A model generated the notes under the pieces. It saw only the letters and a list, made by a program, of their open reading frames with translations, ran no database searches and had not been told where the DNA came from. Made by a program: the position numbers and the translations under genes. A DNA stretch of 64,000 nt from Zoogloea oleivorans (lineage in GTDB: Bacteria; Pseudomonadota; Gammaproteobacteria; Burkholderiales; Rhodocyclaceae): positions 310,001 to 374,000 of the forward strand of contig JAOAUC010000055.1 of the NCBI GenBank assembly GCA_030157785.1, given 5' to 3'. Positions 19,476 through 29,252 of this stretch are shown piece by piece (position 1 is the stretch's first letter; the number at the start of each line of letters is the position of its first letter).

Positions 19476-20987
19476 ATGAAACCTGCCGTCGTTCGGTCGA
19501 CCCTCGCCTTTTCCGCCATCGTCCTGGCCCTTTCCGGCTGCCTGCAGGACGGCGCCATTTCCCCTTCCCACGCCGGCAACGCCAGCATGGCGCCTGCCGT
19601 GGCCCCGGCGGCGGCGCCCGTCACGGCCAACCGCTACGGCCTGCCTGACTTCTCGGGTCTGGTCGAACAGGTGGGGCCGGCGGTCGTGAACATCAGCGTC
19701 ACCCAGAAGCGCGCCCGCCCGGGCGCCACGTCCGGGGAAGACCCCTTCGCCGGCGATCCGTTCTACGACCTGCTGCGCCGCTTCGGCGTACCCATTCCCG
19801 GCATGCCGGGCAACGGTGGCGGCAGTGGTGGCAACCGCGCTCCCGAGCAAATCCAGCAGGGCGTCGGATCGGGCTTCATCGTCAGCGCCGACGGCTTCGT
19901 GCTGACCAACGCCCACGTGGTGGATGGCGCCACCGAGGTCACCGTCCGGCTTACCGACAAGCGCGAATTCAAGGCCAAGGTGGTCGGCACCGACAAGCGC
20001 ACCGACGTCGCCCTGCTGAAGATCGACGCCACCGGCCTGCCGGCCGTGAAGACCGGCGATGCGGAGCACAGCAAGGTCGGCGAATGGGTCGTCGCCATGG
20101 GCTCGCCCTTCGGCTTCGACAACACCGTGACCGCCGGCATCATCAGCGCCAAGGCACGCCGCCTGCCCGACGAAACCTACGTGCCCTTCATCCAGACCGA
20201 CGTGGCCATCAACCCGGGCAACTCCGGCGGCCCGCTGTTCAACCTGGCGGGCGAGGTGATCGGCATCAACTCGCAGATCTACTCGCGCTCCGGCGGCTTC
20301 ATGGGCATCTCCTTCGCGATTCCCATCGACGTGGCCATGAAGGTGAAGGACCAGTTGCAGAAATACGGCAAGGTTTCCCGTGGCCGTCTCGGCGTGGCGA
20401 TCCAGGGGCTGGATGCCGATCTGGCCCAGAACTTCGGCCTCGACAAGCCTGCCGGCGCACTGATTGCCAACGTGGAAAGTGGCTCTCCGGCCGAGAAGGC
20501 GGGCCTCCTGAGCGGCGACGTGGTGCTGGGCGTGAATGGCCAGAAGGTGGCCGACTCGGCCGATCTGCCGCGCATCATCGGCGACCAGAAGCCCGGCAGC
20601 GTGGTGCGCCTGTCCATCTGGCGCGAGCGCAAGGCCCGCGACATCAATGTCACCCTCGGCGAACAGATCAGCGAGAAGACCCTCGCCGCCAGCCCCGAGC
20701 GCAAGGGCAATGACAGCGCCAGCGGCAAGCTGGGCCTTAGCGGGCGGGCCCTCACCGCCCAGGAGGCATCACGCCTCGGCGTACCCGGCGGCGTGCTGGT
20801 GGAAGGCGCCAGCGGCCCCTCGGCCAAGGCCGGCTTGCAAGCCGGTGACGTGATCCTCGGCATCAACAACCAGGCCATCACCAGCGTCGAGCAATTCCGC
20901 AAACTCCTCGACGCGGCGGGCAACCGCTACGCCCTGCTTGTCCAGCGCGGTGACAGCCGGATCTTCGTGGCGGTTCGCATCGGTTAA
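19476..20987 (+). CDS. Do-family periplasmic serine protease, lipoprotein form
   Basis: A 503-residue DegP/DegQ/MucD-type protease for envelope protein quality control. The N-terminus is a lipoprotein signal with lipobox ALSGC (Cys22), rather than the usual cleaved signal. Catalytic residues are His in TNAHVV, Asp in TDVALLK and Ser in GNSGGPL. Two PDZ domains follow (GRLGVAIQGLDADLAQNFGL..., and LSGRALTAQEASRLGVPGG...). AGGAG lies seven bases before the ATG. It is divergent from oxyR. The HtrA-type LA-loop with QKRARPGATSGEDPFAGDPF is present. A GGAACAT about 50 bases upstream resembles a sigma-E -35 but the -10 is poor. Confidence 0.93.
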   Translation: MKPAVVRSTLAFSAIVLALSGCLQDGAISPSHAGNASMAPAVAPAAAPVTANRYGLPDFSGLVEQVGPAVVNISVTQKRARPGATSGEDPFAGDPFYDLLRRFGVPIPGMPGNGGGSGGNRAPEQIQQGVGSGFIVSADGFVLTNAHVVDGATEVTVRLTDKREFKAKVVGTDKRTDVALLKIDATGLPAVKTGDAEHSKVGEWVVAMGSPFGFDNTVTAGIISAKARRLPDETYVPFIQTDVAINPGNSGGPLFNLAGEVIGINSQIYSRSGGFMGISFAIPIDVAMKVKDQLQKYGKVSRGRLGVAIQGLDADLAQNFGLDKPAGALIANVESGSPAEKAGLLSGDVVLGVNGQKVADSADLPRIIGDQKPGSVVRLSIWRERKARDINVTLGEQISEKTLAASPERKGNDSASGKLGLSGRALTAQEASRLGVPGGVLVEGASGPSAKAGLQAGDVILGINNQAITSVEQFRKLLDAAGNRYALLVQRGDSRIFVAVRIG

Positions 20988-20990
20988 GCA

Positions 20991-21031
20991 CGCATAAGCC
21001 TGTGCCTGTTTTTCAATCACAGGCTTATGCG
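20991..21031. repeat. 14-bp perfect inverted repeat after the protease gene
   Basis: CGCATAAGCCTGTG and CACAGGCTTATGCG are exact reverse complements separated by 13 bases (CCTGTTTTTCAAT). It starts four bases after the protease stop. No T tract follows on the + strand, so it is not a standard intrinsic terminator; an RNA-stabilising hairpin or weak terminator is likely. Confidence 0.7.
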
Positions 21032-21169
21032 ATTTACAACGCAATAATTCACACCCCTGGCAACCAAGATTACACAGTAGCGTAGCGGCGGGATCGTTAT
21101 AATCGGGAGAAAAACGGGGTTGGCAGTCTTCGGGAGCCCCCGTCTCCACTCATAATAAAAAGTCACCCG

Positions 21170-23185
21170 ATGTCCCTGCTGCTGCCCGGGCAGACTCTGC
21201 TTCTTGCACTTGCGAGTCTCCTGCCGATTCACGCCGCCCTTGGCGCCGACCCATTTCGGGCAGACGGCGCCGAAGCTCCTTTTTTCGAAGAGCTTCCGAC
21301 GGTTCTATCGGCCTCGCGCCTGCCCCAGGTGCTCAACGAGGCCCCCGGCGCAGTCACCATCCTTGACCGCGAACTCATCCGTGCCACCGGCTACCGGGAT
21401 GTGGCCCGTCTGCTGCGCCTGGTGCCCGGCATGCAGATCGGCCAGGAGCGCGGGCACTCCCAGTGGGTCACCTACCACGGCCTCAGTGGCGACAACCCGG
21501 CCGAAATCCAGGTGCTCATCGATGGCCGTGCCGTCAGCTTCTTTGCCGGGGTCGACTGGTCTGCGCTACCGCTGACCGTAGAGGAAATCGAGCGCATCGA
21601 AGTGGTCCGTGGCACCAACTCCAACGCCTACGGCGCCAATGCCTTCCTCGGCGTGGTCAATATCATCACCCGCCACAGCCACCAGGACCGGAGCATCTCG
21701 GCCCAGACCAACGTTGGAACACACGGCATCGCCGACCTCCAGGCCAGCTGGAGCGGCGGCAGCGACGGGCTCGGTGTGCGCGTCTCGGCGGCCCAGAGCC
21801 GCGACAACGGCTTCTCCGGCCTGCGTGACTCGCACCAGACCCAGATCCTCAGCCTGCGCAGCGATTACCGCCTGAACGCCCAGGACGAACTGACCCTGCG
21901 TGCCGGCTACAACCGCATAGAACGGGACATGGGCTATCCGGACTCGCTTTTCGGCAACAACGCCGAGCGGGCCACCAGCAACGAAACGAGCACGATCCAC
22001 CTTGCGTGGCGGCGAATCCTCGAGGAGGACGAGGAATGGCTGGTCAGCCTGCACCAGACCCACCAGGTCGGCTACGAACGCTGGTTAGCCAGCGCCCCGG
22101 CCTACCCGGCCGTTCCGCTCAACCGCAACCACATCGGCGACCGCACCAATGCCGAAATCCAGCACCGCTTTGCCCTCAACCCGCAGGCACGACTGGTGTG
22201 GGGTCTAGAAGCGCGACGGGACGCCAATGACGCACCCTTCTTTTTCGCCGCCGGCAAGCCGCCTGTAGACTTTCTGTATCGTGCCTTTTCCAATCTCGAC
22301 TGGCACCTGAGCCCAACCTGGCAGCTCAACCTGGGTGGCCTGCTCGAAAAGAACAGCAGCCTTGCCGCCCAGTTCATTCCCCGCGCCTTCGTCAACTGGC
22401 AAGCCAGCCCCAGCGACACCTTCCGGGCCGGCTACGCCCGCGCCCGGCAGCCCCGCGACGTCTTTTACAACAGCGGCGACATCCGCGTGTACGACCCGAA
22501 ATCCGGCACGCTCATCGCTTGGCCCTACATCAACAACCCGCACATGCGGACGCCACAGGTGGACACCGTCGAAGTGGGCTACCTCGGCCGCTTCCGCACC
22601 CTTGACGCCACCCTGGACGTCCGGATCTTCAACGAGCGGATCACCGATTTCGTCGTTCGCCAAACCATCCCGTCGCCGGTCGGCCCGCTGGCACTCCCGC
22701 TGCCGATCTCCCAGTACGTCAATCTGTCCCAGCCGGTGACCCTGCGCGGCATCGAGTACCAGTTGCGCGCCAAGCCGTGGCAAGGGGGTGAAGTGCTGTT
22801 CAGCCACACTCTCATCGACCGGCACATCGACGACCCGCAGATCGCCAAGCGCACCTCGCCCTACTCGGGCAGCCTGACCTGGCTACAGGCCTACGGCCAG
22901 GGCTGGACGAGCACCGCCAGCCTGCTGCGCATGGGGCCGCTGGCCGGCGGTTACGGCTACGTGCCCAACTACGACTACGTCTCGCGCCCCTACACCACCC
23001 TCGACCTGCGCGTGGCACGCAGCTTCCATTTCGAGGGTCACAAAATGGAAGCCGCCATCAACGGCATCAATCTGGGCGCCCGCCACCAGGAAATCACCGA
23101 CCGCTCGGAGCAGGCCCTGCACCCCGGCCAGCCGGTGAATCGCACCTCCAGCATGGTCTGGCTGTCCCTCGCCATCGAGATCTAG
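21170..23185 (+). CDS. TonB-dependent outer-membrane receptor
   Basis: The 671-residue product has a signal peptide (LLLALASLLPIHAALGA), a plug domain (VLSASRLPQVLNEAPGAVTILDRELIRATGYRDVARLLRLVPGM, IERIEVVRGTNSNAYGANAFLGVVNIITR) and a beta-barrel ending in VWLSLAIEI with the aromatic-type terminal strand. It imports a substrate across the outer membrane using TonB energy. The short barrel and CirA/BtuB-like plug suggest a siderophore, cobalamin or metal chelate. No transport or regulator gene adjoins to specify it; the next operon downstream, convergent, is metal efflux. A TATAAT at 21098-21103 may be its -10. Confidence 0.9.
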   Translation: MSLLLPGQTLLLALASLLPIHAALGADPFRADGAEAPFFEELPTVLSASRLPQVLNEAPGAVTILDRELIRATGYRDVARLLRLVPGMQIGQERGHSQWVTYHGLSGDNPAEIQVLIDGRAVSFFAGVDWSALPLTVEEIERIEVVRGTNSNAYGANAFLGVVNIITRHSHQDRSISAQTNVGTHGIADLQASWSGGSDGLGVRVSAAQSRDNGFSGLRDSHQTQILSLRSDYRLNAQDELTLRAGYNRIERDMGYPDSLFGNNAERATSNETSTIHLAWRRILEEDEEWLVSLHQTHQVGYERWLASAPAYPAVPLNRNHIGDRTNAEIQHRFALNPQARLVWGLEARRDANDAPFFFAAGKPPVDFLYRAFSNLDWHLSPTWQLNLGGLLEKNSSLAAQFIPRAFVNWQASPSDTFRAGYARARQPRDVFYNSGDIRVYDPKSGTLIAWPYINNPHMRTPQVDTVEVGYLGRFRTLDATLDVRIFNERITDFVVRQTIPSPVGPLALPLPISQYVNLSQPVTLRGIEYQLRAKPWQGGEVLFSHTLIDRHIDDPQIAKRTSPYSGSLTWLQAYGQGWTSTASLLRMGPLAGGYGYVPNYDYVSRPYTTLDLRVARSFHFEGHKMEAAINGINLGARHQEITDRSEQALHPGQPVNRTSSMVWLSLAIEI

Positions 23186-23203
23186 CCAGACCGCCCCCTG
23201 GCC

Positions 23204-23539
23204 TCAGAGGGAATCCGTACCCACCGTCTTGCGGATGAACACCGCCCGCTGGACCTCGGTGACCCACACCAGTCCATCACCAGTCTGACCGGTACTCGCC
23301 ACCCCAACGATATGGTCCACGAGGGTATCGGCGAGCTCGTCCGGTGTGATGATCTCGACCCGCACCTTGTCGGTGAAGTCGGTCAGTTCCTCCTTGATGC
23401 TGTTCGGCGCATGGCGAGCCGTGGCGCCGCAGCCCACCGCCCGGGTGATGGTCATGCCCGGAAAGCCGGGGACGGCCCGCAGCACTTCCCGCAGGCGGGG
23501 CAGTTTCTGCGGGCGGATGACAGCGTGAATTTCCTTCAT
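23204..23539 (-). CDS. PII-like protein of the metal-efflux-associated group
   Basis: The start MKEIHAVIRPQKLPRLREVL (111 residues) is preferred because the codons of the earlier ATG form its AAGGAAA ribosome site. The fold is that of PII: N-terminal beta strand, and the C-terminal TGQTGDGLVWVTEVQRAVFIRK matches the PII B-loop and TGxxGDGxIFV pattern for nucleotide binding. The T-loop region (CGATARHAPNSIKEEL) lacks the uridylylated tyrosine. It is the last gene of the RND operon, 49 bases after czcA. PII proteins linked to heavy-metal RND pumps have been described as the PII-NG group; a direct regulatory effect on the pump is inference. Confidence 0.82.
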   Translation of the reverse strand: MKEIHAVIRPQKLPRLREVLRAVPGFPGMTITRAVGCGATARHAPNSIKEELTDFTDKVRVEIITPDELADTLVDHIVGVASTGQTGDGLVWVTEVQRAVFIRKTVGTDSL

Positions 23540-23588
23540 TTGGATTTCCTTCATTCAGCGACGGGCCGCCGCCGGCGGCCCGTCGGGA

Positions 23589-26500
23589 TCACGCCTCGTA
23601 CGGCGTATCGTCAAACCACTTGTACAGCGTCGGCAACACCACCAGGGTCAGCAGGGTCGAGGTGATCAAGCCGCCGATCACCACGATGGCCAGAGGCCGC
23701 TGCACTTCCGAACCGGGTCCGGTGGCGAACAGGAAGGGCACCAGCGCCAGCAAAGCCACGGTAGCCGTCATCATCACCGGCCGGAAGCGCAGGCTGGCTC
23801 CCTTCACCACCGCCTCCGCCAGCGGAATGCCCTCGGTACGCAGGCTGCGGATGTAACTCACCAGCACCACCCCATTGAGCACCGCTATACCCCACAGGGC
23901 AATGAAGCCCACCGAAGCCGGCACCGACAGGTACTCACCGGTGACCAGCAGGCCAAGCACTCCGCCCACACTGGCAAAAGGCAGCACCAGGATGATCAAA
24001 CTGGCCAGCTTGAGCGAACCGAAGAGCAGGAAGAGCAGGAAGAAAATCGCCGCTACGGTCACCGGAATGATGATGGTCAGGTGCCCCATGGCCCGCTGCA
24101 GGTTCTGGAACTGGCCACCCCACTCGAGGTAATAGCCATCCTTCAACTCGACCTTGGCATCCACGGTCTTCTGCAGTTCGGCCACGAAGCCACCCAGATC
24201 GCGGTCCTTGACGTTGATCGCCACCACCACCCGGCGCTTGGCCAGCTCGCGGGAAACCTGCGCCGGCCCGTCAACAACCTGGATCATCGCCAGGTTTTCC
24301 AGCGCCACCTGAGCGCCGCCGGGGGCGTTGACCAGGATGTTGCCGATCTTCTCGACGTTATCCCGGTAACTTTCGGGCAAGCGCACCACCGAGGCGAAAC
24401 GACGCTCGCCCTCGTAGATCTCGGTGGCCTGCTTGCCGCCGATGGCCGCCTCGATCACGTCATTCACGTCCGACACGTTGAGGCCGTGACGGGCGATGGC
24501 GGCGCGGTCAATCTCGATGGACAGATACTGCTGGCCAGTCACCCGCTCAACGCGGATATCGGTGGCACCGGTCACGCTGGCAGCCACCCGGGCAATCTCG
24601 TCGGCCTTCTTCTTGAGCACGTCCAGATCGTCGCCGAAAACCTTCACGGCCACGTCCGACCGCACCCCGGTGACCATCTCGTCCACCCGGTCCGAAATCG
24701 GCTGGGCCATCACCACCTGGGCACCCGGCAACACCTTCAGCTTCTCGCGCATGGCGTCGGCGATGGTGTCCTGGGTCCACCCGGCCGGCCACTCATCACG
24801 CGGCTTGAGGCTGACGATGGGCGTCGACTCGTTCTGGCCCTGCGGGTCGGCCGGCGATTCGCCACGGCCAACGCCGGAGATCGCCGATTTGACGCCAGGC
24901 ACCTCCATCACCAGCTTCATGGCCTGCATTTCCATCTTGATGGATTCTTCCAGCGAGATGTTGGGCACCCGGTTGATACCCGGCACGATCGAGCCTTCCT
25001 TCATCTCGGGAATGAAGGCGGTGCCGAGCAGCGGAAACAGGCCCAGAGTGACGATCAGCAGCACCACACCGCCAACCACCGTCTTGCGGCTGTTACCCAC
25101 CGACCAGTGGAGCATCTTCAGGTAAGGCGCCTTGATCTTGGCCACCAGCCAGGTGTCGTGCTCGGCGCCACCCTTCAGCAGGTAGGACGACAGCACCGGC
25201 GTCAGGGTCAGCGACAAGAACAGGGACACCGCCAGCGCGATGGCGATGGTGTAGGCCAGGGGCGCGAACATCTTGCCTTCCATGCCCTGCAGGGTCATCA
25301 GCGGCAGGAACACCAGAATGATGATGCCGACCCCGAAGATCACCGGCGTGGCCACTTCCTTGACGGCATCGAAGATGATCCGTGCCTTGCTCTCGCCCCG
25401 CTCGGTCGCGTGGCCCAGGCGACCGAAGGCGTTCTCGACCACCACCACCGAACCGTCCACCATCAGGCCGATGGCGATCGCCAGACCGCCCAGGGACATC
25501 AGGTTGGCCGAGATGCCGTAATAGTTCATGGCCATGAAGGTGATCAGCGGCGTGAGCACCAGGGTAGCCACCACAATCAGACTGGAACGCACGTCCCCAA
25601 GGAACAGGAAGAGCACCACCACGACCAGCGCGATGCCTTCCAGCAGCACCTTGATCACCGTCCACAGGGCCGCATCCACCAGCTCGGAGCGGTCGTAGTA
25701 AGGCACGATCTTCAGCCCGTCGGGGAGCATGCCCTTGTCGTTGATCTCGGCGACACGCGTCTTGATGCGGCTGACCACTTCCTTCGCGTTGCCGCCGCGC
25801 AGCATCATCACAATGCCGCCCACCGACTCGGTGACGCCGTTCTTGACTACCGCGCCCTGACGCACCTCATGGCCGAAAGTCACCTCGGCCACGTCGCGCA
25901 CGAACACCGGCGTACCACCGACCTCCTTGAGCACGATGGCCCCGATATCGGCCAGGCTCTTCACCAGGCCTACGCCGCGAATCAGGTACTGCTCGGAGTA
26001 CTGGGGCAGGATGCCGCCACCGGAGTTGGCGTTGTTGCGGGCCACCGCCTCGTACACGTCGCGCACGCTGAGGTGGTAGTGACGCAGGCGATCCGGGTTC
26101 ACCAGCACCTGGTACTGGCGCGAATAGCCGCCCTGAGAGTTGATCTCGGCAACGCCCGAAATCGAGCGCAGCAGCGGGCGCACCACCCAGTCCTGGGCAA
26201 TACGCCGCTCGGTCAGCTCCTTTTCGGTGAGCTTGCGGTCGCCGTCGTCCGGGTGATCGAGGGTGTACTGATAGACCTCGCCCAGACCGGTGGACACCGG
26301 CCCCAGCACCGGCACCACACCCGGCGGCATGCGGCTGCCCACTTCGAGCAGGCGCTCCATCACCAGCTGGCGGGCAAAGTACACATCGGTGGCTTCGGTG
26401 AACACCAGGGTGATCAGCGACAGGCCGGGCTTGTTGAGGGAACGCATTTCCTCCAGCCCGGGCAGGCCGGTCATGGAGATTTCCAGCGGCACGGTAACGA

Positions 26501-26690
26501 AGCGCTCGACCTCTTCAGGTGAGCGGCCCTTCGCCTCGGTGGCGATCTGGACCTGCACGTTGGTCACGTCGGGGAAGGCATCCACCGACAGCTGGCGCGC
26601 CGCGTTGATGCCGAAGACAAACAGCACCACGGCGATCACCACGACCACCAGGCGCTGCTGCAAGGCTGTACGGACAAGGGATTCGATCAT
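23589..26690 (-). CDS. czcA: Heavy-metal efflux RND transporter, CzcA/CusA family
   Basis: This 1033-residue inner-membrane pump uses the proton gradient to export metal ions. It has the RND layout: TM1 (RLVVVVIAVVLFVFGINAA), periplasmic loop, TM2-6, a second loop and TM8-12 (ITVAAIFFLLFLLFGSLKLASLIILVLPFA). The TM4 segment reads AIAIGLMVDGSVVVVENAF. It has the DGS..VEN part but AIG where zinc/cobalt/cadmium pumps have DFG, so substrate is uncertain between divalent and monovalent metals. Gene order is CzcC, CzcB, CzcA, PII-like on the minus strand. Confidence 0.92.
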   Translation of the reverse strand: MIESLVRTALQQRLVVVVIAVVLFVFGINAARQLSVDAFPDVTNVQVQIATEAKGRSPEEVERFVTVPLEISMTGLPGLEEMRSLNKPGLSLITLVFTEATDVYFARQLVMERLLEVGSRMPPGVVPVLGPVSTGLGEVYQYTLDHPDDGDRKLTEKELTERRIAQDWVVRPLLRSISGVAEINSQGGYSRQYQVLVNPDRLRHYHLSVRDVYEAVARNNANSGGGILPQYSEQYLIRGVGLVKSLADIGAIVLKEVGGTPVFVRDVAEVTFGHEVRQGAVVKNGVTESVGGIVMMLRGGNAKEVVSRIKTRVAEINDKGMLPDGLKIVPYYDRSELVDAALWTVIKVLLEGIALVVVVLFLFLGDVRSSLIVVATLVLTPLITFMAMNYYGISANLMSLGGLAIAIGLMVDGSVVVVENAFGRLGHATERGESKARIIFDAVKEVATPVIFGVGIIILVFLPLMTLQGMEGKMFAPLAYTIAIALAVSLFLSLTLTPVLSSYLLKGGAEHDTWLVAKIKAPYLKMLHWSVGNSRKTVVGGVVLLIVTLGLFPLLGTAFIPEMKEGSIVPGINRVPNISLEESIKMEMQAMKLVMEVPGVKSAISGVGRGESPADPQGQNESTPIVSLKPRDEWPAGWTQDTIADAMREKLKVLPGAQVVMAQPISDRVDEMVTGVRSDVAVKVFGDDLDVLKKKADEIARVAASVTGATDIRVERVTGQQYLSIEIDRAAIARHGLNVSDVNDVIEAAIGGKQATEIYEGERRFASVVRLPESYRDNVEKIGNILVNAPGGAQVALENLAMIQVVDGPAQVSRELAKRRVVVAINVKDRDLGGFVAELQKTVDAKVELKDGYYLEWGGQFQNLQRAMGHLTIIIPVTVAAIFFLLFLLFGSLKLASLIILVLPFASVGGVLGLLVTGEYLSVPASVGFIALWGIAVLNGVVLVSYIRSLRTEGIPLAEAVVKGASLRFRPVMMTATVALLALVPFLFATGPGSEVQRPLAIVVIGGLITSTLLTLVVLPTLYKWFDDTPYEA

Positions 26691-26699
26691 GGCCTGTCC

Positions 26700-27899
26700 T
26701 TATTCCAGCTCTTTGCGCTTGCGCTCGTTGTTCAGGTGGAAAGCCCCTGAAACGAGGATGCGCTGGTCAGCCTTGATGCCGGACAGCACAGCCCGCTTGC
26801 CGTCCATGTCCGGGCCGAGGCGCACCGGCGTGAGCCGGAACTGCTTCGGGCCAACCTCCACGAAGACCTTGTCGGCGTCGCCGTCGCGCACCACCGCCTG
26901 GGCCGGCAGCACGATGCGTTCCACCGGCGCGGCCTGGATCAGCATGGTGGCCAGCATGGCCGGTTTGAGCTGGCGGCTGGCGTTATCCACCACGCTGCGC
27001 ACGGTGATCGTGCGGGTTTCCGGGTTGACCGTGTCGGCCACGTAGATCAGCTTGCCGGTCAGGCGCGAGCCCAGTGCCGGCACCTCGATATCCACGTTCT
27101 GGCCGGCCCTGACCAGGGCGGCCTGCTGCTCCGGCACCTCGGCGGTCACCCACACGCGGGACAAATCCGCCACCACGTAAAGGGCATCGGCCGGCTGAAC
27201 CACCTGGCCCTGGGCCACCTGGCGCTCCACCACCGTGCCGGCCATCGTCGACACCACTGAGGTGACCGAATTGATCCCGCCGGAATTGCTCAGCTTGCTG
27301 ATCGCCCCGGACGACATGCCGAGCACGCGCAACTGATCGGCCGCCCCGCGCTGCTCGGCCGAGGCAATCGACAGCTCGCTCTCGCGGCGCTGCAGCTCTG
27401 CCTTGCCGATCACGTCGGCAGCAAACAGCTGGCGTGCCCGCTCGACGCTGCGCGCCTGCAGATCGGCCTGGGCGCGCGCCTTCAGGTAAGCCAGCTGGGC
27501 CTGACCCAGCTCGGTACTGTTGATTACTGCCAGGGAGTCGCCCACTTTCACCTGCTGGCCCAGATGGGCCTGAATGTCGATGACCCGGCCGGTGACCGTG
27601 GCCCCGATGCGGGTGACCCGCTGTTCGTCGAAGTCCACCTTGCCAGCCACCCGCAGGGTATCGGACACGGCCGTGGCGCCGGCGGGAGTGACTTTGATCT
27701 CGGCGCCGAAGTCAGCCGGCACCGTAACCAGATTGGCGTCCGGCGGGATCACCTTCATTTCGGCACCGGTGCCTTCACTGAGGGTGGTGAGGCCCGCTTC
27801 GGTCGCGGCAGCCTTGCCGGCCGGCTTGGCGGAATCCTTGCAGCCAGCAAGGGCGAGCATGGCCGTCAGCACGGCCAGGGTAGTCAGTCGTAGCTTCAT
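26700..27899 (-). CDS. czcB: RND periplasmic adaptor, CzcB/CusB family
   Basis: The start MKLRLTTLAVLTAMLALAGCKDS gives a lipoprotein with lipobox ALAGC and 399 residues. The adaptor bridges the inner-membrane pump to the outer-membrane channel. Barrel-sandwich and hairpin regions are visible (VTGRVIDIQAHLGQQVKVGDSLAVI; helices rich in A, Q, E, R around KARAQADLQARSVERARQLF), and a membrane-proximal domain ends the protein (GPDMDGKRAVLSGIKADQRILVSGAFHLNNERKRKELE). No histidine-rich metal-binding N-terminus is seen. It is nine bases before czcA. Confidence 0.9.
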   Translation of the reverse strand: MKLRLTTLAVLTAMLALAGCKDSAKPAGKAAATEAGLTTLSEGTGAEMKVIPPDANLVTVPADFGAEIKVTPAGATAVSDTLRVAGKVDFDEQRVTRIGATVTGRVIDIQAHLGQQVKVGDSLAVINSTELGQAQLAYLKARAQADLQARSVERARQLFAADVIGKAELQRRESELSIASAEQRGAADQLRVLGMSSGAISKLSNSGGINSVTSVVSTMAGTVVERQVAQGQVVQPADALYVVADLSRVWVTAEVPEQQAALVRAGQNVDIEVPALGSRLTGKLIYVADTVNPETRTITVRSVVDNASRQLKPAMLATMLIQAAPVERIVLPAQAVVRDGDADKVFVEVGPKQFRLTPVRLGPDMDGKRAVLSGIKADQRILVSGAFHLNNERKRKELE

Positions 27900-27913
27900 G
27901 GGAGCGGTCCGGA

Positions 27914-29149
27914 TCATTGGGTGGCGCGCAGGCGCTCGATATCGATGACCGCCAGCTGCAGTTCGTAGCGGGCGGCGATGAGTTCATTACGGGCAGCACG
28001 GAAAACCCGCTGGGCGTCCAGGTAATCAAGGATGCCACGCTCGCCAAAACGGTAAGCGGCTTCGGCAACCTTCAGGGCGGCCTCGGCTTCACGCAGGATG
28101 CCGTTCTCGAGGGCGCTCACCTGGGTGCGGGCAATCTCGTACTGGCGGTAAGCGCCTTCCAGCGCCTGCACGAGCGCCAGCTCCTGGCCAGCCTGTTCGC
28201 TGCGGCTTCGGGCCAGCAGCGCGCCGGCCTCGGCAATCGGGCCCTGGCGACGGTCCCAGAGAGGCACGCTGAGCACCACGCCGATGCGGCTGTTGCGCAT
28301 CTCGCTGTCCCGGTCCTCGGCCACCTTCAGGGCCAGTTCCGGGTGGCGACGCAGGCGTTCAAGGTCGAGCTGACGTTCGGCACGCCGCACCTCGGCCTGA
28401 CTGCGCGCCAGATCCGGGTTGCGGGCCAGCACTTCGGCGCGCAAGTCTTCCAGCGCCGGCACCACCGGGCTGCGGGTCAGCGAACCATCCACCTCAAACT
28501 CCGCAGGCAAGCCGCCGCCCACCAGCGCACGCAGCCCGGCACGGGCCTGGGCGACGCGCAGCACGGCACTCTCGGCCGACTTCTGGGCGTTGAGGAGTTC
28601 GGTATCGGCCTTGATCAGCTCGTAACGGGGCGACTCACCGGTTTCCACACGAACCGCCACCTTGCTGCGGATCTGCTCGGCAAGGCTGAGGTCTTCCCGG
28701 GTCGCCCGCACTTCGGCCTGACGGCGCAGGAGTTCAAAGAAACGCTGTTCGAGGCGGGCGAGCAGATCGTTCTCGAAGCCCCGGCGTTCGGCCTGCCGGG
28801 CATCCAGCCCGAAGCCGGCGACATCGAGGCGCGCCTCGCGCTGCCACGGGTTGTCGAGGCGCTGGGTGACGGCGAGGCTCTGGGCACCGCCGGTGCTGGC
28901 ACCTGGCACCCGGGCATGGGTGCGGCCGGCGAGAAACTCGACCTCCGGATTCGGGTAGGCCCCGGCACTGGTGACCTGGGCCCGGCCGGCCTCGACCAGC
29001 GCGCGGGCGGCTTCCAGCGACGGATGGTTGGCCCGCGCCGCATCTCGGAGGGCCTGGAGAGTGTATGACGGGGCGACTGGGGCCGGAGCCGCCAGCGCAG
29101 GGAAAGCCGCCAACAAAAGGGCGACGGCCACAAGTGACTTCCTGAGCAT
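27914..29149 (-). CDS. czcC: TolC-family outer-membrane channel, CzcC
   Basis: A 411-residue outer-membrane efflux protein with signal peptide (LVAVALLLAAFPALAAPAP) and the two OEP repeats: long helices such as TLQALRDAARANHPSLEAARALVEAGRAQVTSAGAYPNPEVEF and, in the second half, EVLARNPDLARSQAEVRRAERQLDLERLRRHPELAL. It forms the exit duct of the CzcCBA-type pump. Its stop overlaps the upstream end of the czcB ORF closely, in line with one operon. Confidence 0.9.
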   Translation of the reverse strand: MLRKSLVAVALLLAAFPALAAPAPVAPSYTLQALRDAARANHPSLEAARALVEAGRAQVTSAGAYPNPEVEFLAGRTHARVPGASTGGAQSLAVTQRLDNPWQREARLDVAGFGLDARQAERRGFENDLLARLEQRFFELLRRQAEVRATREDLSLAEQIRSKVAVRVETGESPRYELIKADTELLNAQKSAESAVLRVAQARAGLRALVGGGLPAEFEVDGSLTRSPVVPALEDLRAEVLARNPDLARSQAEVRRAERQLDLERLRRHPELALKVAEDRDSEMRNSRIGVVLSVPLWDRRQGPIAEAGALLARSRSEQAGQELALVQALEGAYRQYEIARTQVSALENGILREAEAALKVAEAAYRFGERGILDYLDAQRVFRAARNELIAARYELQLAVIDIERLRATQ

Positions 29150-29252
29150 GGATATCCTTCAGCGATTCGACGACGCTGTTTTTATTGCGAGGGGACGGAT
29201 TGGCCGGCACACGCCAGCCACAGGCACGGGGTCGCCCGGCAGGGCGACGTAC

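Noticed and set aside
24081-26522. 813-residue plus-strand ORF over czcA
   Set aside because: Antisense to the RND pump, very rich in H, G, Q, R; a typical shadow of a high-GC gene.
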